From contig NC_054756.1 of the NCBI RefSeq assembly GCF_018143015.1, positions 24,469,440 through 24,533,439 on the forward strand: a stretch of 64,000 nucleotides of DNA, read 5' to 3'. A program made the translations under genes and the position numbers. A model generated the notes under the pieces. That model saw nothing but the letters and a program-made list of their open reading frames with translations. It did not search any database and was not told where the DNA came from. Of the stretch, positions 34,348 to 47,400 are shown one piece after another (within the stretch, counting starts at the first letter, position 1; each line of letters starts with the position of its first letter). Origin of the DNA: Lytechinus variegatus (Eukaryota > Echinodermata > Echinoidea > Temnopleuroida > Toxopneustidae).

Positions 34348-35026
34348 CTACATAGCATATAGCTCATTATCAACCATGACAATGCCATATTCATCCGGAT
34401 CTTCGCTGACTATATGTCCCGGTGCGGTTGACATGGCATAAAGTCCTGTATCGTCATTATCAGCCAGTGAGTAGGGTCCCTCCTCGGTATTTTCCCTATT
34501 TTCCAGTCCTGCTGGGTTTGTATCGACATCCTCGCGACCTTCCGGCGTTCCTCGGCTCTTGTCGGGCATTGCGTATAGCGCGGCGAAGTCTTCCGGAGCC
34601 TGTCCGTCACCACCCTTCCCCGTCTTGTCAGGCTTCGCGTAAAGCGCGCCAAAATCCTCCTGCTGCTTGCTTTTCGTCGTCTTGTCCGGCGTGGCGTACA
34701 GTTCGTGAATGCCGCCATTCGATGGCATTGGCGCTGCTGCATTATCAGGCGAACCGCCATCTTCTGTGTGCGGTTCATCCGTATTTCCGTGCTCTTTTAC
34801 AGACGAATAGTAGGTATCCTCGGTTCCTGGCTGCTCTCTGTCCGTCATGGAAGAGTAATAGGTAACATCGTTATCCGTGGAAGATTCCGGGGGAGCCTGC
34901 AGGGATTCATCTGTCATGTCTACGAACATGTCGTGGTAGAGGTTATCCTGCGTGCTGTTCGGGCTTGAAGGTTCCATCATGGTCATGCCTTGTGACTGTG
35001 GTACCCTTTTTTGTTCCCTCCGGGAT
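34348..35026 (-). CDS. Gene B exon 8 (cytoplasmic tyrosine-rich tail)
   Basis: Acceptor TTTAACTTACAG. The single large exon runs 679 bp to TAG. It is acidic, with twelve tyrosines. Three near-repeats, LYATPDK, LYAKPDK and LYAMPDK, are spaced about 20-25 residues apart. YHDM, two YYSS motifs, PYSLA, GLYAM, EYGIV and a terminal ELYAM add further sites. Plus-strand frames of 147 and 87 codons over it are antisense shadows. Confidence 0.9.
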
Positions 35027-38000
35027 CTGTAAGTTAAAGATTGAATGAATTTTATATCAAGTGTGTATCAGTAAAGTGAATATTGTGAAATTACATCATC
35101 GCTCATTGTTTTCTTTTTTGTGTTTGTGCTTAGACAATCATGGGGAAAGTGGTAGATAAGCATAAGGTCACTATTTCATTCGTTCAAGTATATCAATGTA
35201 TTACTCTCAAATAGGCACATCGCAGCGCTTTTCAGGGTTTCAGACACTTCCTATTGCTTGGTTTCTTAGTAAATGTCGAGATGTACCGTTCCCGCATAGT
35301 AGAATACCCATCCCAACGGTTTTCGTGGTTTAAGACATTTCATACTATCTGATTTCCTCGTAAATGAATGTCGAGGTATACATGTACATACCGTTTTCTC
35401 ATACAAAGAACCACAACGATGACGATGATGATGACCACAACCACACCGCCGGCGACACCAGCGTATAATCCTGTAAAAATATCAAATAAAATGAAATAAT
35501 GACATGCTTATATAACGTTCAATTCCCTATGAGTCAGCAGATTTCCCTTAGCAATACATTTATGATCCAGTACTACCGATTTGAGCGGAGAAACTGCCAT
35601 ATGCCTCTATTTTAGAGAAATATCCAGCAAAGTCCAAAGATCTAGATCCAATTGTCAAGTAACTGACAAGGACCATGAAAAATCGTGTCTTTTACTTGAG
35701 ATAATGAATTAGTTTATAATCCATTTCACAAAACAAAAGTCACACTTTCACAAAACAAAAGTTACACTTGGTGATCGTGCATTTACACTTGCTGCCCCCA
35801 AACCATGGAATAGCCTGCCAATTGATATAAGAAGTTCTCCACCCTTGGCTCTCTTCAAATCAAAATTAAAAAACATATCTCTTTATTCAAGAAAATATGC
35901 TGTGTAGACCAAAATAAGTAAAAAGAGCTCTGAACAAGCGCAGCTAAATATATCCATCTAAAAGATGCGCTATATAAATTAATGCTTATTATTATTATAA
36001 AATAGATTTTTCCTCTAATTTTTTGCGATAATAAGATGATGACATCACATGGCAAAACACTCCTCATCGCATTTGCTAAATCAGGGCTGTTCCACTTTTT
36101 AATTCTATTCTAATAACTTTCAAAGGAGATTTTAAAGCTCCGTTACCAAAATGTGCCTATTGTTAAAAAGATGAAGGCAAATTAAGTTTTAACGAATGGG
36201 TAGGGTCACCATGGATCATTTTAGGGTGATATATTTGATGTTATCCGAAAGTAGAGCCGTTCAATATTACTATCATTATTAATATCATTACCCAAATCAG
36301 ATATCTGGGGGGGAATACTTATACTAAATGTTTATAAAGCTCTGAGCATTACCATTGTGACAAACTGACACAAATATTGCACGAGCTGGAACTCGCAATG
36401 CTTTTTGACCGCCCCTCACGCCCACTCACGCACACTCCCACGTAGGCGCCCACCCACGCAAACATACATACACATTGTCTCCCTCATTAACAGGCACTTT
36501 TCGCAAACCTCAGGACGCAGACATTAGGGTCCCGTAACACAAGAGTTAGTTGTACACTTGATTTTACATTATAATCAATGGAATCAATCGTTGAAAAGTG
36601 TTCTACAATCATTGCTAAGCTTTGTGTTACAGGCACTAGATCTGCGTTTCGTGCGCAAAATTATTTCATGTGACACCATGTATGCCACTTCAAGTTGTGA
36701 GACTATATCCCGTGCTTTCAGGCTTTCATTTATATACGACTGGTTATCATACCATGTCCGCCTTAACCCGGGACTGTACTTAGGCAGTTGGACTCGGCTG
36801 GAGATATGAGAAACGCTTGGCTTACATGATAGACTATGACATGGATAAGAAAGTGGTTTTTCAAACAAATCGAGTACATATTGATTTGGAAAAACTTACT
36901 GAATTAAGGCTCAAGTATATATTATTACAGTCCATCTAATCGATATTTCATCTAACGTGGATTATTGGTTGATCACTGGCAATTGATTTCATGGGTCATA
37001 TTCACCTCTCCAGCTAAACAATTTCGCATGCGTTGATACATGTATGTGCACCGCATGCCATATTCGTCTCAAAGACCATCCGAATTTGCGGGGAGGGGTT
37101 GTGTTTTTGTCCCCCGTTTGATCGCTCCTCCTCCACAAATGGTTAGCCATCTCGTGAATGTGACGGGCATTATGTTTTATTTTCCCCCGAAATGGGGTTA
37201 AGATTTCCAATTCCCGGGGACCAATTCCATTGACGATTGGATACTAGGCGCAACCATGGGGTTTCGAAAAGCACCATAAGCAAGGGAAACAATTCTTTTG
37301 CAGATTATGAAAATGCATCCCTAAACAAGTATTTCGCGTGTGAAAACCCTTATTAGGTTACATATATATAAGTGACGTGTCCACTCTTAAAAAAAAGAAT
37401 CTCTTTTTACGCGTGGTCGCGCCTGGTATCCACTCGTCAATGGAAGTGAACCCTTTGGCCGTTGGGCGGCTACCTCGAGCTCTAGGATGAACAACATGCG
37501 GTTCTAGAAACTCGTCCTAAATCGGAAATGTCGCTGTTGCCATAGTATTTTGCACACGAACCGCAGATTGAATGTTTCCGTTGTGGATGCGAAAGGTAAA
37601 TAAATTCTCATGTAATACAAGATGCACTGTGGGACAGTCTCGGATCGACGGGCACAAAAGTCTCTTTCAAAATCAACTACCGTCGTAAAGTTCCGTGCGC
37701 GTCTTCCACCGAAAAGTAGGGATTAACGGACCAACGGTAAAATGGCATTACGTATGAATAAATTTCATTGTATTGTTTTACGAAAATAAGTAAAATCTTC
37801 TCACCTATATCACCACCATCGCCACCCTTCCTGGGACGGTCTACCGGTGACTGGCTCATCGCTGTCGTAATTGGAGGTGCTGTTGTTGGGGTGCCACTCC
37901 CCGTTACCATGGAGATGGTAGGACTTACATCTGGGCTAGCTGTAGTCGGACTAGGAACTGGTAAGAATAATAGTATTCAATTTAATTGTTCTTGTTAGTT

Positions 38001-41000
38001 GAAAGCTTTTACATTTCATATTTCTACTATACTATTACGTCATTGCATTTGTCTTGCTTTTGATTTAGCCATTGTCACTGTTATTAATTGATAATGACGG
38101 TATTGGGGTGACACAACATAAGCTCCTGCGACAATTGCTCCGGGCTTAATTCGTGTAAGATGTAGGAGTAGGGTTAGGATTGCAATAGGGTTCTATGTTG
38201 GGTTTAGGTTTAGGGTAGGGTATGGTGTTAAATTCAGGGTTGAAGTTGGTCATTCGATTAGTGTGTGGAATTTAGAGCGGAGCGATTGTCGCCGGTGGAA
38301 ATGTCATGGAATCAAAAAGACAATGACTGGTGTATAAATGGGGGCTTGGGGGATATTACCCCTCAAAAGTTTACTACCAAGATCCGGGGAGAAAAGGCAA
38401 AAAAGCAAAAGAGTGAAACATGATTTTCTAAATGTTATGTCAAAATCTCTCTCAAAAAAATTATTATTAAGAATGTCAAACCTCTCGCTCGCTCGCATCT
38501 TTTGCTCCATTCACCATAATTATCTGAACCCTCTTTTTTTTTGGGGGGTTCACTATGATACTGATACGATAATGATAATATTCATGATATCCCTCGATCT
38601 TGTTTTAAATTCCCAAATTAAAATAATTGTTACAATTATTACTAGCATTATCATCATAATTATCAATTTTACTTTCATTGTATAGATTTTATCATCATTA
38701 CTATTACTAATTATTAAAAGCAGTATTTTATCATCATTACCATCATGTTCATCATTTACTATCATCACCAACAAACACTCTAAAAACCCTGAGTAAATTT
38801 TTACCCAATTTTGGATAGAAAGGGAATATGCATGTTTGCTTGGTATTTTTGTTGCCCCATATTGGGCTATTTCAATGCAACATTGCGGGGGGGTTTAATG
38901 GTATCTTTTTTACCCAACCAACATGCATGTTCCCATTTTACCCAATATTGGGTAAACTTTTTTTAGAGTGAATAGTATTTATAATCATTGTTACCATTTG
39001 TATTATTGATAGTTATCATTTTGATACCCGGTAGTAAAAGAACAATAAAGGGCTGGAATTTTAAGAAAAGGAACGACGAGTGAACGAGCAAAAGAGGTAG
39101 AGGATTTGGAGGAAGATAAGGAAAATGAGGAGGAAAATATATATTGAACCTATACCCTTACCGTTTAGAGGAAATTTTACAAAAGAAAAGTAAATATGGT
39201 GAAAAGGTTATTTCAACCTTGCAGTATCCTTACATGCATATGTAAGCATATCGCAGGCTGACAATTAAAGAGATTTGATTAGAAATACAGTTGGACTAAA
39301 CCATAACAAAAATCATAATTCCAACAGTAATCGGATGAAATGTAATGAAGTCATCGATTTAGTCACACGTTGTTCATTCTTCAACGAAATATCGAACTAT
39401 ATGCATGTCGTCATATGATCTCCTGTCTTTACATTCGTACTTTGGCGGCGGAAGCAAAAACAAATAGGGGGACCATCAAAGTTTGTTGACAAGCCCAAAA
39501 AAGGTTATCAACCAAAATTTTAGGGGGACCATCAAAATTTTAGGGGGTCCACCTGAATTAAGGGGGGTGAAGGAAACAAATTGACAAGGAAAAAAAAGTT
39601 GTCGACACAAAATTTAGGGGGGATCGTCCCCCACCTCAAATTTAGGGGGGACGAGTCCCCCGTCCCTGCTTCCGCCGCCTATGTTTATCACGTATAAAAT
39701 AACAATAGTCAATTTCTTTTCCAGAAATTGTGAAAATAAGATGAAGAACAGATTAAATTGGTGAGACCGTCAGTGTTGCGATCGTTTGTTACAAGTGAGA
39801 TAACTTCATAATGCAAATGTATGAAGAAATCGAGGAAGGACTTCATTTAACATGGACAGAGCGAGTGACAAAATATCATCAGCCCGCTCAATTGCATATT
39901 CATGACGAAAAATAAAAATGTTTCCTGAAATCATTCAAAACTAATACTCGATGGCTCCGTTATTGCTCATCCGATTTTTATGAATTTCTATTTATTTGAT
40001 TCCTTTATTTATTATATTTTCAACCTGCAGTGCACTCTAAGCATTTTTTTTTTTCATTTTTAAAGTATCTTTACAGTTTCACCATGCAAAAAAGGGCAAT
40101 GTAAAGAATAGTCTCAGAAACATTAATATTTAAACTTTATTAAAAAAAAAATGATTGCGTCAAATCATATTTGTGCCGGTGAATAATCATGCTCATTATT
40201 AAAATGGATGCAGATTGTTTAATTTCCGGTCGTACAACTAGGGAAAATTATTTGATATCTTTTTTTCTATAATTTTAAAGTAGGTGTTGAGTTGCCCCTT
40301 TTTGAACATTTGATAAATTCATTCTAATTCAACACGTTATTATAATGGGAGGCTACCCAATGATGAAAAGAAGAGATTTGAGAGAATCTTAGTAGCTGTT
40401 TCAAAGAGATTTATGTGTGGAAGAAGATTCCCAAAGTTGATGGCATCCACCGTGATCAATGTGACTTTAAACGATAACCCATATACCAAGGAATTCTCAA
40501 GTGTACAAAGGCAATTCGATAAAAAAAGCAGGGGCGTCGATCCATATGTTTGATTTGGTGGGGCAAAGTTAAAACAACGGTCTAAAATGTTCGTTGCGCT
40601 GAGCGTGCTAAAACGTACAACATTTTGCACACGAAAGCACACCAAAAGTTGTAATAGCATTTTATGCTAATTAGTTTAATATTGTACAGTGATTGCCAAT
40701 GCTCTTTAAAACATATATTTGCATTGCATATTATGAATAGTCCAACTTTAAAAATTATCGGGGGAAATCGATTATTGCCCCCCCCCCCCACAACAATGCT
40801 TACAATGGGGCAATCGCCCCTCCCCCTTCCTTCAGGATCGACGTCTCTGAACAAATTCATTGGATAGAAGGTAAATATTCAGCCAAAACAAAGAAATTAA
40901 TGAAGTAAATAAAAAGAGGAATTGTTGCACATTATCTAATGAGCGACTAACAATGCTGAAAAGAAATAAGTGTATATTACAATTATTATTATAGTAGAAT

Positions 41001-44000
41001 GCTTATTTCCTATTACCAATTACCAAATGCATGAACTGAAATGATGGCCATATTAAAATATAGGAGCTGCAAATTACCAGCAATGAAAACAACGCTTAAG
41101 GACAAGTCCACCCCCAACAAAATATTGATTTGAATAAAAGGAAAAAATTCAAAAAGTAACTTAACACTGAATAATTCATCAAAATCATGACATTTTAAAG
41201 TTTCGCTTAAATTCACAAAACAGTTACATGCACATCCTGGTCGGTATACAAATGAGCAAACTGATGACGTCACCCACTCACTACTTCTTTTATACCTTTA
41301 TACCGCATCTACTGGAAAAATACAGTTGTGTCTGCAGTCAAGTTTCCAGGTCTATCTTCATGATCTTGTACTGTACGTTGTCTTCCTAGCTCGGATAAAT
41401 CGCTATCTGTGCTATTTGTCCTTTGCTGTGACAATGCAGTGACTAGTATTAATCCCATGCATGAGCATAATGCCATGCAGACCAAAACTTGTCTAGTTTT
41501 GTTTTGAAGTGATTGACTGTTGATGCTTTGACTATATCAGCAGGCAAAGAATTCCAGTCGCTCACCACTCTAACACTGAAGGTGTTTTGCCTCACACTCA
41601 ACCTACTCCTTTCCAGAAAAAGCTTGTAAAGATGACCACGGGTTGCTTTTGTATTTTAACACTCTTATTTTCTCCTCATTGTCATGTAAAAATAAAATAA
41701 TTCCTCTCTGAACATGCGAAATACTATTTTTCAACAGTTTATGGTTATGTCAGGTTGTACCTTACTATCAAATCGGTAAATTAAAATAAAAATATTTTAT
41801 GATTCAAACGATAAATAACAAAAGAAATAGTGTCGAGTGAGAGACATTATCGACTCTCTCATTTTCATATCACTGAGTGGTACATAAGTGAAAGATAAGC
41901 GAAACTTTAAAATGTCATAAGCTTCTTGTTTTTCATCCGATTTTGATGAATTTTCCAATGTTATTCTTGTTTGATTTTTCTCTATCGATTCAAATCAACG
42001 ATTTTCTGGGGTGGACTTGACCTTTAATGCATTCACATAAAAAGCCGGCGTCTGAAGTGTGATTAATATTTTATGTTAAGCCTACCTGCTGTACTCTGAA
42101 AGGTTGATGAACTTGTAGTCGAGACAGCTACCGCAGTCGATGTACCAGTAAAATTTTGTACTGTTTATGTATTTTTCAAACACAGTCATCAAAATGAATA
42201 AAAACGAATAAAAATGGGTTTGGGAATATCCAACCGCGTAGCCAGGATTTCATTTTGGAGGGGGCGGTAAATGCACGCGAAGCGTGCAAACACTTACAGA
42301 GCGCGCTTCGCGCGCTCCCTTGGGGGTGGGTGCAGGGAGGGGAGTTTCACCCTCCCGCGCGAAGCGCGAAGCTTTTAGTGTTTCATAAATTAAAATGAAA
42401 AGGAGCCGTTTCTCTTGTCTCTAGTACCTCCAATTCGGTTGACTATATTGCAATTTTGAACCTTGTTTTCAAAAGTGATTGTGAATGCACAAAAGAGGTA
42501 TACAATGGAGGAAATTAAAATGATAACTCCGCGCGAAGCGCGGAAGCTAAAGCGTTTTATCAATTTTTCTTGCCATAAAAAGGGTCCCGAGAAAAGGGTT
42601 TTCTCAAAGATATATTGAATACTTTCTTTGGAAAGATCAGATTTGATTACAAACAATTTAGCAACAGTGCATATTTTTAACTCCCAAAACAGAGGAGAAG
42701 ATTGGTAGAGGAAGATATTCCTCCCCGCGCAGAGCAATGAAACTCTGAAATTTCAAAGGGCTGACGTTTCATCAAATGTAGATATCTCTTATACCCAATC
42801 GGCTCTAATTCAATTGATTTTCTAAGATTATTGAACTTCATTACAAGGAAAATAGTGCGCAAAAAGTTGAAACTTCTGCGATGCATTGAAATGACATGAA
42901 GTTTAATACAATTTGATAAAAAAAAATATTGTACTTTTTTATTTAATACGACACGAATTTCATACCTTCCTCTTTTTAAATTAGGAACCTGTTTGCCCCA
43001 AAATTATGGTTGTTTAGTAATGAGCTGAAAAGCGGGAGAAGTTGACTTTATGGAGGTGACGGCAGAAACTGATATAAAGATTTTACCCGCCCGGAGCCGA
43101 CCAGACCAGAAGTTGCGCGATCAATTGAAAAAAAAGATAACTTCATATATTTACTTCGGCCTAACCTTACTCAAATTCATGCCCTAATATTTTAACTTTA
43201 ACTGGCAAGAAGCACATAGCTGAGGTGGAAAAACAGGGTTAGAGAAAGGTGGGGGAAACAATGGAGAACTTCAATATTGTCATTTAACCGCGCGCAGCGC
43301 GGAAGCAAAATTCATATATAAATTTAGAGCAAGAAGAGTGAAAGAGTTTCTCTTTTGAGAAAAAAATAAAGAATAAAAAGGAAAAAAAACACAAAGCTAC
43401 CTTCCTTTCTTCCCTTTCCTCCCTTCCCTTTTCCTTTTCTCCTCTCTTTTTTCCCTTCTTTTTTTTTCTTCTTGGGGACGTTTTTTTTTTTTTTGGGGGG
43501 GGCGACCGCCCCCACCGCCCCCCCCCCTGGCTACGCGCCTGGGAATATCGGATATTGATATTAGCTCTATATTTCATTTCAACGTCACATTTATTTTTAC
43601 TTCACTCCCAACTGTCAATGGTCGTTTCCATTTTGTACAAAAATGATTGTTTAACAAGTAGCTTGTTGTGGTTTGGTGTGCATTATGTAACCAAATACAA
43701 AACATCTCAGTTTGATGAACATGATGAATTATATTAGAACTTCCATTTAAATGGAGCAGAACTACGAATTTATAATTAGATTCTAAGACAAAATCAAGAT
43801 TTCTCAGATTTCTAATAGCAGAATATTTCAATAAACCTGAAAGAGCAGTAAAAGACATGTTATCAAATGAATAAATAAGAGAGTCAAAAGGGGCCTTAGC
43901 TTTCGATCCTAGCAGAATCTTCTTCGGAGGCAAAATGACAAACATATAAAGTGGAACAACCATAATATAGACCACAGACATTCAACAGCAACACTAGAAA

Positions 44001-44422
44001 CAAGGAGACAAAATGGGCATTAGTGAGAATAGATGACCAATCAGGTATATGAAGGGGATGAAAGAAAAGGAGTAGGCAGACACAAAGGGAAGTTAGTGTA
44101 AGGCCAAAGAAAGACCTCAAGCGGAGAGGGATTAAGAAATGAGGCAGGCAACATCAAACAGGATCTGGAACAAAACAGCGATAGAGGGTATGAGGAAGAG
44201 ATGAATAACAAGAGAATTAATGAGAGGTGGGTCAAACCGTTAACAAAGAAAGGCATGATAAACTGGTGCATAAGAGTAGGGATAAAAGGGAAAGAATGGG
44301 GAACAACTGATAATGTGTAAAAGACATAAGTATGTATGATAGAGCATTAAACTAAGAGAAGAAAGTGTAAAAATAAATCTGTAAGTATAAAAGGATATAA
44401 ATATATCCAAAGAGGAAAAAAA

Positions 44423-44473
<51 letters not shown>

Positions 44474-47400
44474 AATGGTGTAAATGATATTGTAATCCGC
44501 TGGGTGTGAGGGGAAAAAACAGAAGACTATATAGTAGAAAAAAAACCTGTATATATGAATGGAAGGGAAGCAATGGCCTAAAAGGGTAAAAGCAAATACA
44601 GAAGCTGATGCTGTATGAGAGAGGGGTGTATTAAGAAAAAAACCCATAGTGAACATGAAAATTAACAAAATAAGTGGTAAATCTGAGAGGTGAAGGGAGA
44701 GAAACAAAAATATATGCTAATTATTATATAGCCTGAATAAGGGAAGGTAAATTAGAGCTGAGCTTGTATGAGAATGGGAGGAAGCCGGGAGGAAGGTAGA
44801 GGCAGAAACTATAATGTAACTAATCTAAGAGAGCTGAGGGGAAAAATATATGTGTATATAAATGGAAAGTGTATAAAAAGGATTAATCAGTCGTTCCCCT
44901 CTTAGATGTTCAGGCCATGAGGTTGGATGGTGCGAAGTCGTCTCATCCAGAACTTCTCTCTGCTAGTACGGACTGAGTCAGGACGGGTACCTAAAGATTC
45001 GATGCCCTGTAGCATCATGTCAGTGCATGATGGAGTGGTTGGGAAGGTTAAAATGGCGGCCAACTGGAGTGTCCAGCTTTGCTGTGTTGACGGTGGATCT
45101 GTGCCCGTAGAATCGTTTCTTGAGTGTCGTCTTGGTTTCCCCTACGTATTGTACCCTACAAACTCTGCAAGTGATGAGATATACAACATTAGTGGTAGTG
45201 CATGTGATGTTGCCCTTGGTTCGGTGAGAAAGGCTGGTAGAGTTGCTGGTGAGTGTCGCCCTCGTGAATGTGTATTTCACATATAATACATCTGTTGCTG
45301 GTGCATTTGAAGGTGCCATGCTGTATGGGAGAAGAATGGTTAGTGAGGGGGGCAATTCAGCACGAACAATCAGGTCTCTGAGATTCGGTGGGCGTCGGTA
45401 TGCTAGAATGGGGAGTATCGGAATGGCCTGTTGGAGACGATCAGAAGTGTGTATAATGTGGTGGTTATCACACAGGAATTTGCGGAGAGGGGTAGATTGG
45501 GATGGAAGGTGGTCACAAGAGGTATTCTGTCGGTAGTCGTCTTGTCACTTTTGGGTTTGACAACTTCAGATCTGGGGAGAGAACGAACTTTGTCGATTGC
45601 CAGTTGGACTGCCGTGGCCCCTGGCACAGAGATGTTTCTGTAAATTCCTGGTATGGAAGAAAAAAAATCAGGGTCCTCGGAGCAGATACGGCGAAGTCTG
45701 AGGGCTTGACTGTAAGCGATGCCGGTTTTGCAGTGACGGGGGTGGCAGCTGGATGAGTGGAGGTACTGGTGGGTATCTGTGGGTTTAGTGTACAGGGTAC
45801 TGGTGATACCGTTAGGCCTTTTCTGGACTGAGACATCAATGAATTTGTGGAGGCTATCTTCCTCCTGGTCCCTGATGAAGAAAATGTCGTCTATGTAACG
45901 CCACCAAATCCATGGGCGACAGGGGGCGGAATCTAACATTTGCTGTTCCAGCTTGGTCATGAAGAGACAGGCGACAGGGGGCAGAATCTAACATCTGCTG
46001 TTCCAGCTTGGTCATGAAGAGACAGGCGAATGAAGGAGCCATCCGGGTGCCCATTGCTGTGCCGAATATCTGTAGGTAGTGCTGGTCCATGAAAGTGAAG
46101 TTGTTTTTTGTTAGTACATGAGACATCAGAGATTTGATATCGGATATGGGGGGACTGGAATGGCCACTGGCGGCCAAGGCTTCACATGATGCTTGGATAC
46201 CTTCATCGTGGGGAATATTGGTGTACAGTGAAGAAACGTCCAAAGTGCCGATGATCGCAGTCTCGGGTATCTGGTCCTTGATGTCATTGAGTTTCCTGAG
46301 AAAGTCTGGAGTGTCGTGGATGTAAGAGGGTGCACGTGAGACAAGGGGTTTAATGTGATAATCAACAAAAAGTGAGATGTGCTCTGTTGGGGAACCATTT
46401 CCTGAGAGGATGGGTCGACCAGGGTTGCCAGGTTTATGGATCTTGGGGAGGAGATAGAAGCGGGCAGGTTTAGCATTAGTAGGGGAGAGAAATTTGTGGG
46501 CCTTCTCAGATAGATGCTTGCGTTCTTTCATGTCATTCAGTGTCGATTGGATCTGTAGGGAGAAATTACAAGTGGGGTCAGAATCAAGAAGTGCATAGTG
46601 AGATCGGTTATTGAGATGTTTCATGGCTTCATCGATGTACTGCTGGCGGTCCATGACGACGACGGCTGATCCATATTTCGTCAGTTTGCTTTTTTATTCA
46701 TGAGCATGCATGAAAAGTAAGAGTATCGAAATGTCCCCTGTGGAATTGTGAAACTATTGCCCTCTATAAAGTGGTCACTTAACGGCTTGTTTTTTTCTAT
46801 TAACTTCCCATGGAAATTGATCAATCAGGTCAGATAATCAATGATTATTCATCAATAAATTGTTATAGATCTTATGCATTGAAGTCACCGCGCCGCCATC
46901 TTAAGGTCACCGCACACCATTCGTCCGTGAGTCGATTTTGTAATAAAATGCACTTTAGAATTTTATGTTGATATTGATGCATCGAATATCTTACTGTGCG
47001 TGCTGTGTAGTGTTCGAAATTATCGTACGAAGGCCTACATTCAAATCTCTGACCATGCTATCAACCTTATTAGAATAAAAGAGAATTTAATATCTAGTCG
47101 TAATGATGTCATAGCAATCGTATGATTGGGTACGATTTGAAACTAATTTTGCATTTACTCCAAAATAAAGACTTGCTTTCGTCGTAAATTGTTATTTTAG
47201 TTAATTTGAACCTCAAATAAAAAGATGCATTTAATTCAGTTATTTAGAAGGGCTCCCTTGTAAAGCAGGCCTCTGGCTTGAATGGGACTACCCTGCTTTT
47301 TATAAAGAAAACATGAATGAATAAATAAATAAATAAATAAATAAATGAATAAATAGAAAATGAGCAAAATGCGATTTGTTCCAATATCGGATCGTGAACC

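Larger units (their letters stand above)
43850..46692 (-). mobile_element. Penelope-like retroelement, 5'-truncated and damaged
   Basis: The minus strand begins near 46690 in the middle of the reverse transcriptase (LTKYGSAVVVMDRQQYIDEA). RT motifs follow: LLPKIHKPGNPGRPI, GTLDVSSLYTNIPHDEG, GTAMGTRMAP and YIDD at 45897..45886. Then come YTKPTDTHQYLHSSSCHP and SQALRLRRICS, typical of Penelope-like elements. A GIY-YIG-type endonuclease domain follows at about 45190-45030 (VVYLITCRVC, QYVGETKTTLKKRF). A 55-bp tandem duplication at 45916-46025 and a frameshift near 45488 break the frame. The 3' boundary is uncertain; GCCTCCGAAGAAGATTCTGC near 43910-43935 may be close to it. It lies in gene B intron 4. 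Confidence 0.85.

Noticed and set aside
34422..34968. Plus-strand frames of 147 and 87 codons
   Set aside because: They are antisense to the gene B tail exon, which has a splice acceptor, continuous frame and meaningful motifs on the minus strand.
38553..38774. Minus-strand Asn/Ile-rich frame
   Set aside because: It comes from triplet-like simple sequence without any family signature.
44240..44707. 155-codon minus-strand frame with many hydrophobic residues
   Set aside because: It passes through an (AT)n run and has low-complexity composition. It lies in the presumed untranslated end of the Penelope-like element.
45020..45355. GIY-YIG protein as a homing endonuclease or bacterial gene
   Set aside because: It is directly downstream of, and in the same orientation as, a Penelope-type reverse transcriptase, the standard layout of these retroelements.
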